Shown here in pieces: positions 1 to 9,497 of a stretch of 49,759 nt of DNA. Source of the stretch: JAJFFW01 sp038531315 (GTDB lineage Bacteria; Pseudomonadota; Alphaproteobacteria; Caulobacterales; Parvularculaceae); the NCBI GenBank assembly GCA_038531315.1, contig JBCBBT010000024.1, positions 1-49,759 on the forward strand, written 5' to 3'. The notes beneath the pieces are model-generated. The model made no database searches. It was not told the DNA's origin and was given only the letters and a program-made list of their open reading frames with translations. Numbering within the stretch: position 1 is the stretch's first letter; each line of letters starts with the position of its first letter. Made by a program: the position numbers and the translations under genes.

Positions 1-545
1 ATGACCACGAGATGTTTTGGGACAGAGGAAAATTCAAGCGCGCCCGTTGACGACACAATCTGCTTTTCGTCAATCGCAACGCCGGGGAGCGGCGTGACCT
101 CCGATCCGGTGGCGATGACAATGTGCGCCGCTGAAAGTGTTGGCTCGCCATCCTCGCCCTTGACGCGAACCTTGCCGGGTCCGGCGATCTCGCCGGCGCC
201 ATAGAAAACGTCGGCCTTGTTTTTCTTCATCAAAAACTCAACGCCCTTCGTCAGGCCGTCGACGGCGTCGTCTTTCTGTTTCAGCATTTGTCCGAGATCG
301 AGCCCGACCTTGCCAGTCTTGATGCCGAGCGACGCAAAATCTTTCGCCGCCGCTTCATACAATTCCGATGCGTGAAGGAGCGCTTTCGACGGAATGCATC
401 CGACATTGAGGCAGGTGCCGCCGAGTTTCTTGGTGTCGCGCTTTTCAATCAGCGCCGCCTTCAGGCCAAGTTGACCGGCCCTGATCGCTGCATTGTAGCC
501 GCCCGGCCCTGCGCCGATAATCACAACATCATATGTATCGGCCAT
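1..545 (-). CDS. lpd: Dihydrolipoyl dehydrogenase (E3), N-terminal part
   Basis: This is the E3 flavoprotein that reoxidises dihydrolipoyl groups of 2-oxoacid dehydrogenase complexes and reduces NAD+. About 181 residues are present; the 3' end lies outside the window. Translation from the ATG at 545 gives the FAD-binding loop GAGPGG (residues 11-16) and the redox disulfide motif CLNVGC (Cys45 and Cys50), both diagnostic. An AAAGGAG ribosome site lies just upstream of the ATG. It follows odhB on the same strand, the usual odhA-odhB-lpd order, but a strong hairpin with a T tract lies between odhB and lpd. E3 may therefore be partly uncoupled from the E1o-E2o transcript, which would suit its sharing with other complexes. 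Confidence 0.95.
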   Translation of the reverse strand, partial: MADTYDVVIIGAGPGGYNAAIRAGQLGLKAALIEKRDTKKLGGTCLNVGCIPSKALLHASELYEAAAKDFASLGIKTGKVGLDLGQMLKQKDDAVDGLTKGVEFLMKKNKADVFYGAGEIAGPGKVRVKGEDGEPTLSAAHIVIATGSEVTPLPGVAIDEKQIVSSTGALEFSSVPKHLVV

Positions 546-583
546 GGTGGCGGCTCCTTTTCGCCGCTCGTTCAGCGGCCTTT

Positions 584-614
584 AAAAACAGAACCGGCGC
601 CCGTGCGCCGGTTC
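584..614 (-). terminator. Rho-independent terminator after odhB
   Basis: A perfect 10-bp inverted repeat (591-600 with 605-614, four-base loop) is followed on the minus strand by TGTTTTT. It lies between the odhB stop and the lpd start, so it should end or attenuate the odhAB transcript. Confidence 0.75.
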
Positions 615-637
615 GCCATGGTGCGGTGTAAATCCGC

Positions 638-2149
638 CTAGAGATCAAGCAGCAGGCGCTGCGGGTCTTCAAGGTTTTCCTTCACCCGCACGAGGAAAGT
701 CACCGCGCCTTTACCGTCGACGATGCGATGATCGTAAGACAGCGCGAGGTACATCATCGGACGGATGACAATCTCATTGCCGACGACAACGGGCCGCTTC
801 TCTATTCGATGCATGCCAAGAATCCCCGACTGCGGCTGATTGAGGATCGGCGTTGACATCATCGAGCCATAAACGCCGCCATTCGAGATCGTGAAGGTCC
901 CGCCCTGCATTTCGTCGATCTTCAAATCGCCGTCGCGCGCGCGCCGACCAAAATCGGCGATTGCAAGCTCGATACCCGCAAGCGACAGATCGTCCGCATC
1001 GCGAATAACCGGCACAACAAGACCGCGATCGGTGCCGACGGCGACGCCGATATCATAGTGATCTTTATAGATGATATGATCGCCGTCGATCTCGGCGTTG
1101 ACGTCCGGGATTTCTTTCAACGCATGGACGCACGCCTTCACGAAAAACGACATAAAGCCCAGCTTGATCCCGTGTTTCTTCTGAAAAAGCTCTTTATATT
1201 CCGAGCGCAACGCCATCACCGCAGTCATGTCGACGTCATTGAAAGTGGTCAGCATCGCGGCGGTGTCCTGCGCCTCTTTCAGGCGGCGCGCGATGGTCTG
1301 GCGAAGGCGGGACATCTTCACGCGCTCCTCGCGCGGTCCGACATCCTTTGGCGTATGCGGCGTCGCCCCCCCGGCGCGCGCGGAAAGCGCATCGCCCTTG
1401 GTGATCCGCCCGTCCTTACCCGTCCCTTTGATCGTTGCGGGGTCGAGATCGCGCTCAGCGACCACGCGGCGCGGCGCGGGCGACAAGGGCGCAGCGCTCC
1501 TGGCGGCGACAGGCGCGCCCGCCGCCGCAGCGCCATTCGTCGCGCCGCCCGACGGCCGCACAGCTTCACTTTTTTCGCCAACCGCGATGACCGCAAGCAG
1601 CGCGCCGACCTCTACTGTGTCGCCTTGGGCGCCAAAAATCTCCTTGATAACGCCCGGTTTCGGCGCGCTGACATCCATCGCCGCTTTGTCCGTCTCGAGA
1701 CTGACAATCGGCTCATCAATCGCAACGGCGTCGCCCGGTTGTTTCAACCATTCGCCGATATCGGCCTCGGTGACGCTTTCGCCGCCTTCGGGGACCCGCA
1801 CCTCAACGGTTTCACCGCCGCTTGCGACCGCCGCTTCTTTGGCGGCTTTTGCGCTGGCGCTTTTGCCGGCGGCGCCCGATTTCTTCGCCGGCGCTTTCGC
1901 CTTCGCCGCGCCCGCCTCGTCGATCGCGCCCAACAGGCCGTCAACTTCAACAGTGTCGCCTTCCTGCGCCGATATCGTCAACAAGACGCCCGACGACGGC
2001 GAAGGCACCTCGACGGAGACCTTGTCTGTTTCGAGCTCCACAAGCGGCTCATCGGCGTTCACGGCGTCGCCCTCGCCTTTCAGCCACCGCGCGATCGTCG
2101 CTTCTGTGACGGACTCGCCTAAGGTTGGCACACGGATTTCAGTGGTCAT
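638..2149 (-). CDS. odhB: Dihydrolipoyllysine succinyltransferase (E2o) with two lipoyl domains
   Basis: This is the E2 core of 2-oxoglutarate dehydrogenase. It passes the succinyl group from E1 to CoA through swinging lipoyl arms. The 503 residues contain two lipoyl domains (about 2-78 and 115-190), each with an ETDK lipoylation site (Lys43 and Lys155). They are joined by Ala/Lys-rich linkers to a peripheral subunit-binding domain (about 222-256) and a catalytic domain (about 270-503). The catalytic HRIVDG motif sits at about 474-479 (His474, Asp478). Many E2o proteins have only one lipoyl domain and are about 400 residues long, so this is the longer form. It lies 36 bases downstream of odhA on the same strand. 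Confidence 0.96.
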   Translation of the reverse strand: MTTEIRVPTLGESVTEATIARWLKGEGDAVNADEPLVELETDKVSVEVPSPSSGVLLTISAQEGDTVEVDGLLGAIDEAGAAKAKAPAKKSGAAGKSASAKAAKEAAVASGGETVEVRVPEGGESVTEADIGEWLKQPGDAVAIDEPIVSLETDKAAMDVSAPKPGVIKEIFGAQGDTVEVGALLAVIAVGEKSEAVRPSGGATNGAAAAGAPVAARSAAPLSPAPRRVVAERDLDPATIKGTGKDGRITKGDALSARAGGATPHTPKDVGPREERVKMSRLRQTIARRLKEAQDTAAMLTTFNDVDMTAVMALRSEYKELFQKKHGIKLGFMSFFVKACVHALKEIPDVNAEIDGDHIIYKDHYDIGVAVGTDRGLVVPVIRDADDLSLAGIELAIADFGRRARDGDLKIDEMQGGTFTISNGGVYGSMMSTPILNQPQSGILGMHRIEKRPVVVGNEIVIRPMMYLALSYDHRIVDGKGAVTFLVRVKENLEDPQRLLLDL

Positions 2150-2185
2150 TCACGTCTCCTGTCGACGTATTCTTATTCTTGAGGT

Positions 2186-5100
2186 TTATTTCTTGGATTT
2201 GGCGAAAGCCTCGGTAAGGAAATCGTCCAGCTCTTTCTTATGGCGGCTCATTAGTCCGGTCGCCGGAGACGCCGACGCCGCGCGACCGACATAACGCGCG
2301 CGGCGCGACCTGGCGTTGATTTTGTCGAGGACCCACTCGATGTTCGGCTCCATAAAGAACCAACCGCCCATATTCTTCGGCTCTTCCTGACACCAGACCA
2401 TGTCCGCATTGGAAAAGCGTTGCAGCTCGTCCATCAATGAATGCGCCGGGAACGGATAAAATTGCTCGACACGCAAAAGATAGACATCGTCAATGCCTTC
2501 CTGTTCGCGCCGCTCCAGAAGATCGTAATAGACCTTGCCTGAACACAAGACGACCCGCCGGATCTTGTCGTCCGGCACGAGCTTGACGGTTGTCCCTGGC
2601 CGGTATTCGGCATCGTCCCACAAGACACGGTGAAACGAAGAGCCCGGGCCCATTTCTTCGAGGGTCGAAACGCACCGTTTATGACGCAACAATGATTTTG
2701 GCGTCATCAAGATCAACGGCTTTCGGAAATTACGGCGCATCTGACGGCGCAAAATATGGAAGTAGTTCGCCGGCGTCGTGCAGTTTGCAACCTGAATGTT
2801 GTCCTGGGCGCACATTTGCAGGAACCGTTCAAGCCGCGCCGATGAGTGCTCGGGGCCCTGACCTTCGTAGCCATGGGGCAACAGCAAGACGAGGCCGGAC
2901 ATCCGGAGCCATTTGCGCTCGCCCGAGGTCAGGAACTGGTCGATGATAATTTGTGCGCCATTTGAGAAGTCGCCGAACTGGCCCTCCCACAAAACCAGAT
3001 ATTTCGGATTGGCGAGCGAATATCCGTATTCGAAACCCATCACGCCAAACTCGGAAAGGTTCGAATCGTGCACTTCGAATGTCGCCTTGGCGTCGCGCAG
3101 CTTTTGCAAAGGCGTAAAGGTGCGCTCCGTTTCCTGATTAATGAAGACGGCGTGGCGCTGTGAAAACGTGCCGCGGCGCGAGTCCTGTCCGGAAAGGCGG
3201 ACGCCAAAACCGTCCTGAAGCAGCGTGCCGAACGCCAGCGCTTCGGCGCTCGCCCAATCGATGTCTCTGCCTTCCTCGAAGGTATTGCGCTTTTGCTTTA
3301 AAATCCGATCGAGCGTGCGATGAATTTTGAAGCTCTTCGGATAGGACGTGATGCGCTCACCGATAGCGCGCAGGGTTTCAACCTCAACGGCTGTGTCGCC
3401 GCGCCGGTCATCGTCGACCGGCGGCACAAAACCGGACCACGCACCGTCAAGCCAGTCGGCCTTGTTGGGTTTGAAATTCGTCGCGGACTCAAATTCTTCC
3501 GACAGGAAATTGCGAAACGATGATTTTTCGTTTTCTTCCCAGTTTTCGGAGATCACGGCTTCGCGCGCCAGCCGGTTTGCGTAGATAGATGGCGCAGACT
3601 CGTGCGCGCGGATTTTCTTATACATGAGCGGCTGCGTAAAGCTCGGCTCATCGCCTTCATTGTGGCCGAAACGCCGATAGCAAATCATATCGATCACGAC
3701 ATCGGCGCCGAATTCCTGACGGAACTCGGTGGCGACTTTCGCCGCATGAACAACCGCTTCCGGATCGTCGCCGTTGACGTGAAAGATCGGGGCGCCAACC
3801 ATTTTCGCCACGTCCGACGGATATGGCGAAGAGCGCGCGAATCTCGGCGCTGTTGTGAAACCGATCTGGTTATTGACGATAAAGTGGACAGTCCCGCCGC
3901 TCGAATAACCGCGCAAACCGGAAAAACTCAAACATTCCGCGACAATACCCTGCCCGGCAAACGCGGCGTCGCCATGCAACAGAAGCGGGATGACATCCCG
4001 GCGCAGCGCTTTTTCGTCCTTTTGCTTCAGACGATCCTGCTTCGCGCGCGCCTTGCCCAGGACAACCGGATTGACCGCTTCAAGATGCGACGGGTTTGCG
4101 GTCAGCGACAGGTGCACCCTGTTGCCGTCGAATTCGCGATCCGACGAGGCGCCGAGATGATATTTTACATCGCCCGAGCCGCCGATATCGTCGGGCGTCA
4201 CCGAGCCGCCCTGAAACTCGTGGAATATGTGGTGATAGGGCTTGCCCATCACCGCGGCGAGAACATTAAGCCGGCCGCGATGGGGCATGCCGATGATGAT
4301 CTCTTTGACGCCAAGCGCGCCGCCGCGTTTGATGATCTGCTCAAGCGCCGGCACCATCGCCTCGGCGCCGTCAAGGCCGAAACGCTTCGTACCCGTATAT
4401 TTCGCGTTCAGAAAATTCTCAAAGCCTTCCGCTTCGATCAGCTTTTTCAAGATCGCTTGCTTGCCTTCGGTGGTGAAGGCGATGCCCTTGTCGGGTCCTT
4501 CAATGCGGTGCTGGATCCAGGCTTTTTGCTCCGGGTCCGTGATATGCATGAACTCCACCGCGAACGTGCCGCAATAGGTTCGCTTCAGGATTTCCAGAAT
4601 TTCCCGCAGGCTCGCTGTCTCAAGGCCGAGAACGTTGTCGATGAATATTTGCCGGTCCATGTCGGCTTCGGTGAAGCCAAGGCTCGCCGGATCAAGCTCG
4701 GGATGCTGGTTTTTATCCTGCAGTCCAAGCGGGTCGAGTTCGGCCAGCAAATGGCCGCGAATGCGATAGGCGCGGATCAGCATCAACGCACGCAGCGAAT
4801 CCTTCGTTGCTTGCTTTACGTCGCCGTGCGCCGGCGCCGCGCCGTTCGCCGCGCGCTTTTCGATTTTGGTTTTGATTTCGGCTTCGAGTGCGCCCCAGTT
4901 GCCGTCGAGCGCCGCCGTCAACTCGCCGTTTTGCTGCGGCGGCCAATCGCGGCGCGTCCAGCTCGGGCCTTCGTAATTGGCCCGCGCGGTCTCGCCGTCG
5001 TCATTCAGGCCGTTAAAATAGGCCTGCCATTCATCGCTCACAGACTGCGGATTGTCGGCGTAGCGCGCATATTGCGCTTCGAGATACTGGGCGTTGACGC

Positions 5101-5191
5101 CCGATAAAAACGTCGCCTCTTCGCGCGTTTCAACGTGGGGTGCTGCAGCTTGCTGGCCGCCCGCAGCGGGGCCGTCGCCGTCTTTGGCCAT
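2186..5191 (-). CDS. odhA: 2-oxoglutarate dehydrogenase E1 component
   Basis: This is the thiamine-diphosphate-dependent decarboxylase of the TCA cycle, which oxidises 2-oxoglutarate and succinylates the E2o lipoyl arms. The protein is about 1000 residues, normal for E1o. It has the N-terminal segment beginning FLSGVNAQYLEAQYARY, the ThDP-domain segment IGMPHRGRLN, and C-terminal transketolase-like domains. The open frame reaches a TTG at 5263. I prefer the ATG at 5191, which has an AAGGA upstream at long spacing; ATG 5212 is the alternative. A candidate promoter overlaps the TTG, which argues against that upstream start. It is the first gene of the odhA-odhB unit, and sucD lies further upstream beyond the oppositely oriented asparagine synthetase gene. 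Confidence 0.95.
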   Translation of the reverse strand: MAKDGDGPAAGGQQAAAPHVETREEATFLSGVNAQYLEAQYARYADNPQSVSDEWQAYFNGLNDDGETARANYEGPSWTRRDWPPQQNGELTAALDGNWGALEAEIKTKIEKRAANGAAPAHGDVKQATKDSLRALMLIRAYRIRGHLLAELDPLGLQDKNQHPELDPASLGFTEADMDRQIFIDNVLGLETASLREILEILKRTYCGTFAVEFMHITDPEQKAWIQHRIEGPDKGIAFTTEGKQAILKKLIEAEGFENFLNAKYTGTKRFGLDGAEAMVPALEQIIKRGGALGVKEIIIGMPHRGRLNVLAAVMGKPYHHIFHEFQGGSVTPDDIGGSGDVKYHLGASSDREFDGNRVHLSLTANPSHLEAVNPVVLGKARAKQDRLKQKDEKALRRDVIPLLLHGDAAFAGQGIVAECLSFSGLRGYSSGGTVHFIVNNQIGFTTAPRFARSSPYPSDVAKMVGAPIFHVNGDDPEAVVHAAKVATEFRQEFGADVVIDMICYRRFGHNEGDEPSFTQPLMYKKIRAHESAPSIYANRLAREAVISENWEENEKSSFRNFLSEEFESATNFKPNKADWLDGAWSGFVPPVDDDRRGDTAVEVETLRAIGERITSYPKSFKIHRTLDRILKQKRNTFEEGRDIDWASAEALAFGTLLQDGFGVRLSGQDSRRGTFSQRHAVFINQETERTFTPLQKLRDAKATFEVHDSNLSEFGVMGFEYGYSLANPKYLVLWEGQFGDFSNGAQIIIDQFLTSGERKWLRMSGLVLLLPHGYEGQGPEHSSARLERFLQMCAQDNIQVANCTTPANYFHILRRQMRRNFRKPLILMTPKSLLRHKRCVSTLEEMGPGSSFHRVLWDDAEYRPGTTVKLVPDDKIRRVVLCSGKVYYDLLERREQEGIDDVYLLRVEQFYPFPAHSLMDELQRFSNADMVWCQEEPKNMGGWFFMEPNIEWVLDKINARSRRARYVGRAASASPATGLMSRHKKELDDFLTEAFAKSKK

Positions 5192-5235
5192 GACGCGTGT
5201 GCGATCCTTCATCCGGATTAGCGTTTCGGCTAAAC

Positions 5236-5263
5236 TAGATACGCCAACCGTCAGTTGTTTCAA
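5236..5263 (-). promoter_or_regulatory. Candidate sigma70 promoter for odhA
   Basis: On the minus strand TTGAAA and TATCTA are 16 bases apart, 24 bases or more upstream of the ATG candidates of odhA. The -10 match is only moderate. Confidence 0.35.
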
Positions 5264-5476
5264 TGGGTAACGCGCGTAATTTAGCGCCGGTTCGGTTTAT
5301 TTTTGGAAAACGGTTGTCCGGTTAGGATAACGCCGCGCCGCGGGTGCGGCGGCGGCCAATTCGGGCTGCGGCGGGCGCTGGCGCGATGAAGGAATTCAGG
5401 TGAGGCGAACCGACGAAAAGGTCCGGACCGTTGCGGCGCAACGTCGCTTGCCCCCGGCAAAATCGGGCGCGGCCTG

Positions 5477-7486
5477 ATGTGCGGCGTTGCGGGCGCATTG
5501 TGGCGGCGCGGGTCGCGGCCCGATGAGGCGGTCGAAGCCGGACTGCGCGCGATGCTGGACGCGCTTGAGCGGCGCGGACCCGACGGCGGCGGGCTCTGGT
5601 TCAACGAGAACGAGCAGACGGGCGTCGCACTCGCGCATCGCAGGCTGGCGGTGATCGATCCGAGCGACGCCGGCGCCCAGCCGATCACCTCACCTTCCGG
5701 CCGCTACCAGCTGACGTTTAACGGTGAAATCTACAACCACCTCGACCTGCGCGCGGCGCTGACCCGCGCGGCGTCGGCGCCGCACTGGCGCGGCGGCTGC
5801 GACGCGGAAACGCTGGTCGCTGCTTTCGACCAGTGGGGCGTTAAGAAAACGCTCACCGATTGCGCGGGCATGTTTGCGCTCGCGGTTTGGGACAACGCAG
5901 AGAGGCGGCTTGTTCTCGCGCGCGATCGTATGGGCGAAAAGCCGCTCGCATTCGGCTGGACCGGCGCCGGCGACGCGCGCGCGCTCCTGTTCGCGTCCGA
6001 CCTCAACGCAATTCTCGCCTATGCCGATGCGGACCGCGAATGCGCGCGTCCACGCCTTAACCGCCGGGTCCTTGCGGACTATTTGCGCTTCCGCTGCGTG
6101 CCGGAGCCGGACACGATCTTTGAAGGCTTTGAAAAGGTCCGCCCCGGCGAAATGGTCACAGTCGATTTTGGCGGCGATGGCGCCGCCGATCCAACCGAGC
6201 CGAGGCTGCGCAAGGAAGTCTACTGGTCCGCGATCGCAGACGCCGGAACTGCGCCGCCCGAACCCGATATGGCGGCGGCGCAGGCCGTCGATCGCCTTGA
6301 CGCCCTTTTGACCGGGGCGGTTGATCGCCAGACGCTTTCTGACGTTCCCCTCGGCGCATTTTTATCCGGCGGCGTCGACAGTGCGACCATCGTCGCCCTC
6401 ATGGCCAAGGTCGCCAAAGGGCCGGTGCGCACCTTTTCGGTCGGGTTTGACGAGGACCACTTTAACGAGGCCCCTTTCGCCAAAGCGATCGCGGCCCATC
6501 TTAATACGGAGCATACGGAGTTTTTCGTCGATGAGGCGGCGCTCCTCGACGTGACGCCGAAACTTGCGCGCATGTATGACGAACCGTTCGCCGACGCCAG
6601 CCAGATACCGACCCATATCGTGGCGGCGATGGCGCGCGCGCATGTGACGGTGGCGCTTTCCGGAGACGGGGGCGATGAACTCTTTGCCGGCTACCGGCGC
6701 TATCAAAACGCCCTCGAACTACGCCGGCGCGCAGCGCGTACGCCGCGCGCGCTCCTTGCGGCGGGAGGCGCGCTCGCGAATGCACTGCCGCTTGGTCTTC
6801 TTAATGGCGGGCTCGATCTCATCAAGCGGCCTGTCGCCGGCAAGGAATCCAATGGCCAGAAACTGCGCCGGCTGTTTGACTATCTGCAAGCCGGGTCGCT
6901 GGACGACACACATCGCGCGTTAATGTCCGCCTGGCTTCGCCCTGAAAAAGGCCTCGCCGATCCGACCGCGATGGCGTCCGCATGGGGACCGCGCCTTCCC
7001 GACCGCGGCGCGCTCGACGATCTCGCCCGCATGCAGCAAATCGACATGGCGACCTATCTTCCCGGCGACATTCTGACCAAAGTCGATCGCGCGACGATGT
7101 TCGCCTCGCTGGAAAGCCGTGCGCCGCTGCTCGATCATCGCGTGGTCGAATTTGCGTTGTCGCTGCCGACGGCGTTGAAACTGCGAGGCGGACAATCGAA
7201 GTGGATCCTGCGTCAGGTTCTGGACCGTTATGTCCCGCGCGCGCTGATCGAGCGGCCCAAAATGGGCTTTGAGCCGCCGATCGCGCAATGGCTGCGGACC
7301 GCGCTGCGCGATTGGGCCGGCGACCTTCTCGCTGGCGAGCGCCTCAAGCGAGATAGTTTATTCAACGCCGATACGATCAATCATCTTTGGTCTGAACACC
7401 AGCGCGGCGAGAGCGATCATAGCAAGGCGCTCTGGCCGGTCTTGATGATGCAACAATGGCTGGATGCGCGTCCCGGCCTTCTTTGA
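5477..7486 (+). CDS. asnB: Asparagine synthetase B (glutamine-hydrolysing)
   Basis: This enzyme makes asparagine, or amidates another carboxylate, using glutamine and ATP. The 669-residue protein begins MCGVAG, where Cys2 is the nucleophile of the class-II glutaminase domain (about 1-200). It continues into the ATP-pyrophosphatase synthetase domain, with the PP-loop SGGVDS at 297-302 and ALSGDGGDELFAGYRRY further on. The start is fixed because Cys2 must follow Met1. It is a lone plus-strand gene between odhA and sucD, and it converges on sucD with 12 bases between stop codons. Members of this family are also found in exopolysaccharide loci, so the substrate need not be free aspartate. Confidence 0.9.
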   Translation: MCGVAGALWRRGSRPDEAVEAGLRAMLDALERRGPDGGGLWFNENEQTGVALAHRRLAVIDPSDAGAQPITSPSGRYQLTFNGEIYNHLDLRAALTRAASAPHWRGGCDAETLVAAFDQWGVKKTLTDCAGMFALAVWDNAERRLVLARDRMGEKPLAFGWTGAGDARALLFASDLNAILAYADADRECARPRLNRRVLADYLRFRCVPEPDTIFEGFEKVRPGEMVTVDFGGDGAADPTEPRLRKEVYWSAIADAGTAPPEPDMAAAQAVDRLDALLTGAVDRQTLSDVPLGAFLSGGVDSATIVALMAKVAKGPVRTFSVGFDEDHFNEAPFAKAIAAHLNTEHTEFFVDEAALLDVTPKLARMYDEPFADASQIPTHIVAAMARAHVTVALSGDGGDELFAGYRRYQNALELRRRAARTPRALLAAGGALANALPLGLLNGGLDLIKRPVAGKESNGQKLRRLFDYLQAGSLDDTHRALMSAWLRPEKGLADPTAMASAWGPRLPDRGALDDLARMQQIDMATYLPGDILTKVDRATMFASLESRAPLLDHRVVEFALSLPTALKLRGGQSKWILRQVLDRYVPRALIERPKMGFEPPIAQWLRTALRDWAGDLLAGERLKRDSLFNADTINHLWSEHQRGESDHSKALWPVLMMQQWLDARPGLL

Positions 7487-7498
7487 GACCGCGCTCGC

Positions 7499-8398
7499 TT
7501 ATGCTTTCAGGATTTCAAGCAGCGTTCTGCCCATCGCCGCCGGCGTCGGGGATACGGCGATCCCGGCGCGCTTCATGGCGTCGATTTTCGCTTCAGCCGT
7601 GTCGTCGCCGCCCGAAACGATGGCGCCGGCGTGACCCATCCGTCGCCCCGGCGGCGCCGTAACGCCAGCGATGAACCCGACGACCGGTTTCTTGACTTTG
7701 TTATCGGCCAGGAATTGCGCCCCGTCGGCTTCTGCGGACCCGCCAATCTCGCCGATCATAATAATCGAGTGCGTATCGTCGTCTGCAAGAAACAACTCCA
7801 GAACATCAATAAAGTCCGTCCCCTTCACCGGATCGCCGCCAATGCCGACACAAGTCGATTGGCCGAGCCCGGCGACGGTGGTCTGGTGGACCGCCTCATA
7901 GGTGAGCGTGCCGGAGCGGGAGACGATCCCGACATGCCCGTCCTTATGGATGTGGCCGGGCATGATCCCAATTTTGCATTCATCGGGCGTGATCACGCCG
8001 GGGCAATTCGGGCCGACAAGGCGCGAGCTCGAGCCGTCAAGCGCGCGCTTCACCTTGACCATGTCCTGGACGGGAATGCCCTCGGTGATGCAAACGATGA
8101 GCGGTACATCGGCGGCGATCGCTTCGAGAATTGAATCGGCGGCGAATGGCGGCGGCACATAAATGACGGAGGCGTCAACGCCGAAAGTCTTTTGCGCCTC
8201 AGCCACCGTGTCGAAGACCGGCAATTCTGCGCCGTCAGCCGGCGCGGCGCCTTTCCAAGTCTGACCGCCCTTACCGGGCGTCACGCCGGCCACCATATTG
8301 GTGCCATAGGCGATCGCCTGTTCGGTGTGGAAAGTGCCTTGCGAACCGGTCAGGCCCTGGCAGATGACTTTGGTGTTCTTGTCGACAAGGATGGACAT
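7499..8398 (-). CDS. sucD: Succinyl-CoA ligase (ADP-forming) alpha subunit
   Basis: The alpha subunit carries the phosphohistidine of succinyl-CoA synthetase, which makes ATP or GTP from succinyl-CoA in the TCA cycle. At 299 residues it is normal length. It shows the CoA-binding Rossmann start VICQGLTGSQG and the phosphohistidine motif GHAGAIV (His at about 256). A GGAG ribosome site precedes the ATG. Its obligate partner sucC is not adjacent. It lies about 19 kb away at 27603-28793 on the same strand, whereas the two genes normally form one sucCD unit. The upstream neighbours on this strand are a methyltransferase, a cupin and a thioesterase. Confidence 0.96.
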   Translation of the reverse strand: MSILVDKNTKVICQGLTGSQGTFHTEQAIAYGTNMVAGVTPGKGGQTWKGAAPADGAELPVFDTVAEAQKTFGVDASVIYVPPPFAADSILEAIAADVPLIVCITEGIPVQDMVKVKRALDGSSSRLVGPNCPGVITPDECKIGIMPGHIHKDGHVGIVSRSGTLTYEAVHQTTVAGLGQSTCVGIGGDPVKGTDFIDVLELFLADDDTHSIIMIGEIGGSAEADGAQFLADNKVKKPVVGFIAGVTAPPGRRMGHAGAIVSGGDDTAEAKIDAMKRAGIAVSPTPAAMGRTLLEILKA

Positions 8399-8493
8399 GG
8401 CGGCTCCGGCTTCAGATCCCAGCTGCGCATTGCGCGGAAAATCCGGTCCGGTTTAGCCGCGCCGCCGCGACGGGGCAACAGGGCTTTATGCGT

Positions 8494-9324
8494 TCAGGCG
8501 GCGGGCTCGTCCGCGTGCCGGCTGCCCATCTCATTTTCCCGCTTCAGGGCCGTTTCCATCATGCTGATTTCCCCGCCGGAAAGGACGAGATTATTGTCGC
8601 CTTTTTCGATGAAGCACAGTTTCGGATAAACGCTGATCCCCGTGATCTCACCATCATGGGGGCTCGATTGACGATCAGGGATCGACTTCCAGTTCACAAC
8701 ATCGACCAGCGTTTTCAAAAATCCGGTGGAAAGCTTGGGCGAGTTCAGCGTGCGGCAAGAGCCGCCATAACTGTAAAGATACGCGGTCTGCATATCTTCA
8801 ATGGCGTAAATCCCGTCCCTGGCGAGCAACGGAAACAGCGTCTCAAACGAGATCAGAATATGCTCGTTCAGATGGCTGCCGTCATCGATGATGATATCGG
8901 GCGTACCGATCATTTCGATCAGTGCACGAAGGAACTCCGGATCGTCCTGTCCGCCGAGATGGGTCGTGATGCGGTCCGTGTCGTGCGCGGTCTTATCGTG
9001 AATATCGATGCCGTGGATTTGCGCGTTCGGGAAATATTGCTCCCACATCCGCAAGGAATCCCCGCCTTTTGTCGGATCTTCAAAACCGCCGACACCGATT
9101 TCCAGGATCGTTTTGACCCGGTGGCGCCGACCGGCGAAATGGCGCGCATAATGCGGCAGGTAGCCATGAGCGTATTTGTCGGACGCGTATTTAACCCCCA
9201 AGCGCTCCAGCTCATCCATGAACGGCGCAGCAGCGGCGGCGGTGACGTCGCGCATCGGGCGGCCGACAGCGTCAATCAGCCAGCGCGGCGCGACGCGGCG
9301 CAGATAGGATATGGCTTTTTGCAT
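8494..9324 (-). CDS. MycE-like class I SAM-dependent O-methyltransferase
   Basis: This is a predicted metal-dependent methyltransferase of the type that methylates sugar hydroxyls in natural products (MycE/ElmMIII-like family). The 276 residues contain KYASDKYAHGYLPHYARHF, the SAM loop LEIGVGG (74-80), GIDIHDK (105-111), the metal-site motif IIDDGSH (145-151) and AIEDMQT (174-180). I start it at the ATG at 9324 because GAGGG lies eight bases upstream; an ATG five codons earlier lacks such a site. There is no biosynthetic cluster around it, so the acceptor is unknown. A polysaccharide or glycolipid sugar is a reasonable guess. Confidence 0.8.
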   Translation of the reverse strand: MQKAISYLRRVAPRWLIDAVGRPMRDVTAAAAAPFMDELERLGVKYASDKYAHGYLPHYARHFAGRRHRVKTILEIGVGGFEDPTKGGDSLRMWEQYFPNAQIHGIDIHDKTAHDTDRITTHLGGQDDPEFLRALIEMIGTPDIIIDDGSHLNEHILISFETLFPLLARDGIYAIEDMQTAYLYSYGGSCRTLNSPKLSTGFLKTLVDVVNWKSIPDRQSSPHDGEITGISVYPKLCFIEKGDNNLVLSGGEISMMETALKRENEMGSRHADEPAA

Positions 9325-9497
9325 TCGCTTTTCCCTCATGTCCGGCGGTGCGTCAGGCGCGCCGCCCGCGTATCAATCGTGCGACCGCCAATGCAAGCAC
9401 CCAGCCACACTCAACGCCGCCGCATTTTTGCGCTGATAAAGCCGATAACCCGCATGAGATCAAGGCGGCCAGCCCGCCCGCCCGGCGCGCGCAGGCG

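Noticed and set aside
1227..2294. Plus-strand open frame of about 355 codons opposite odhB
   Set aside because: Antisense shadow of the E2o gene; low-complexity Ser/Ala/Pro composition and no ribosome site.
3602..5107. Plus-strand open frame of about 501 codons opposite odhA
   Set aside because: It is fully antisense to a highly conserved gene, has no family motifs, and its composition (His/Arg/Phe-rich) is typical of a GC-rich antisense frame.
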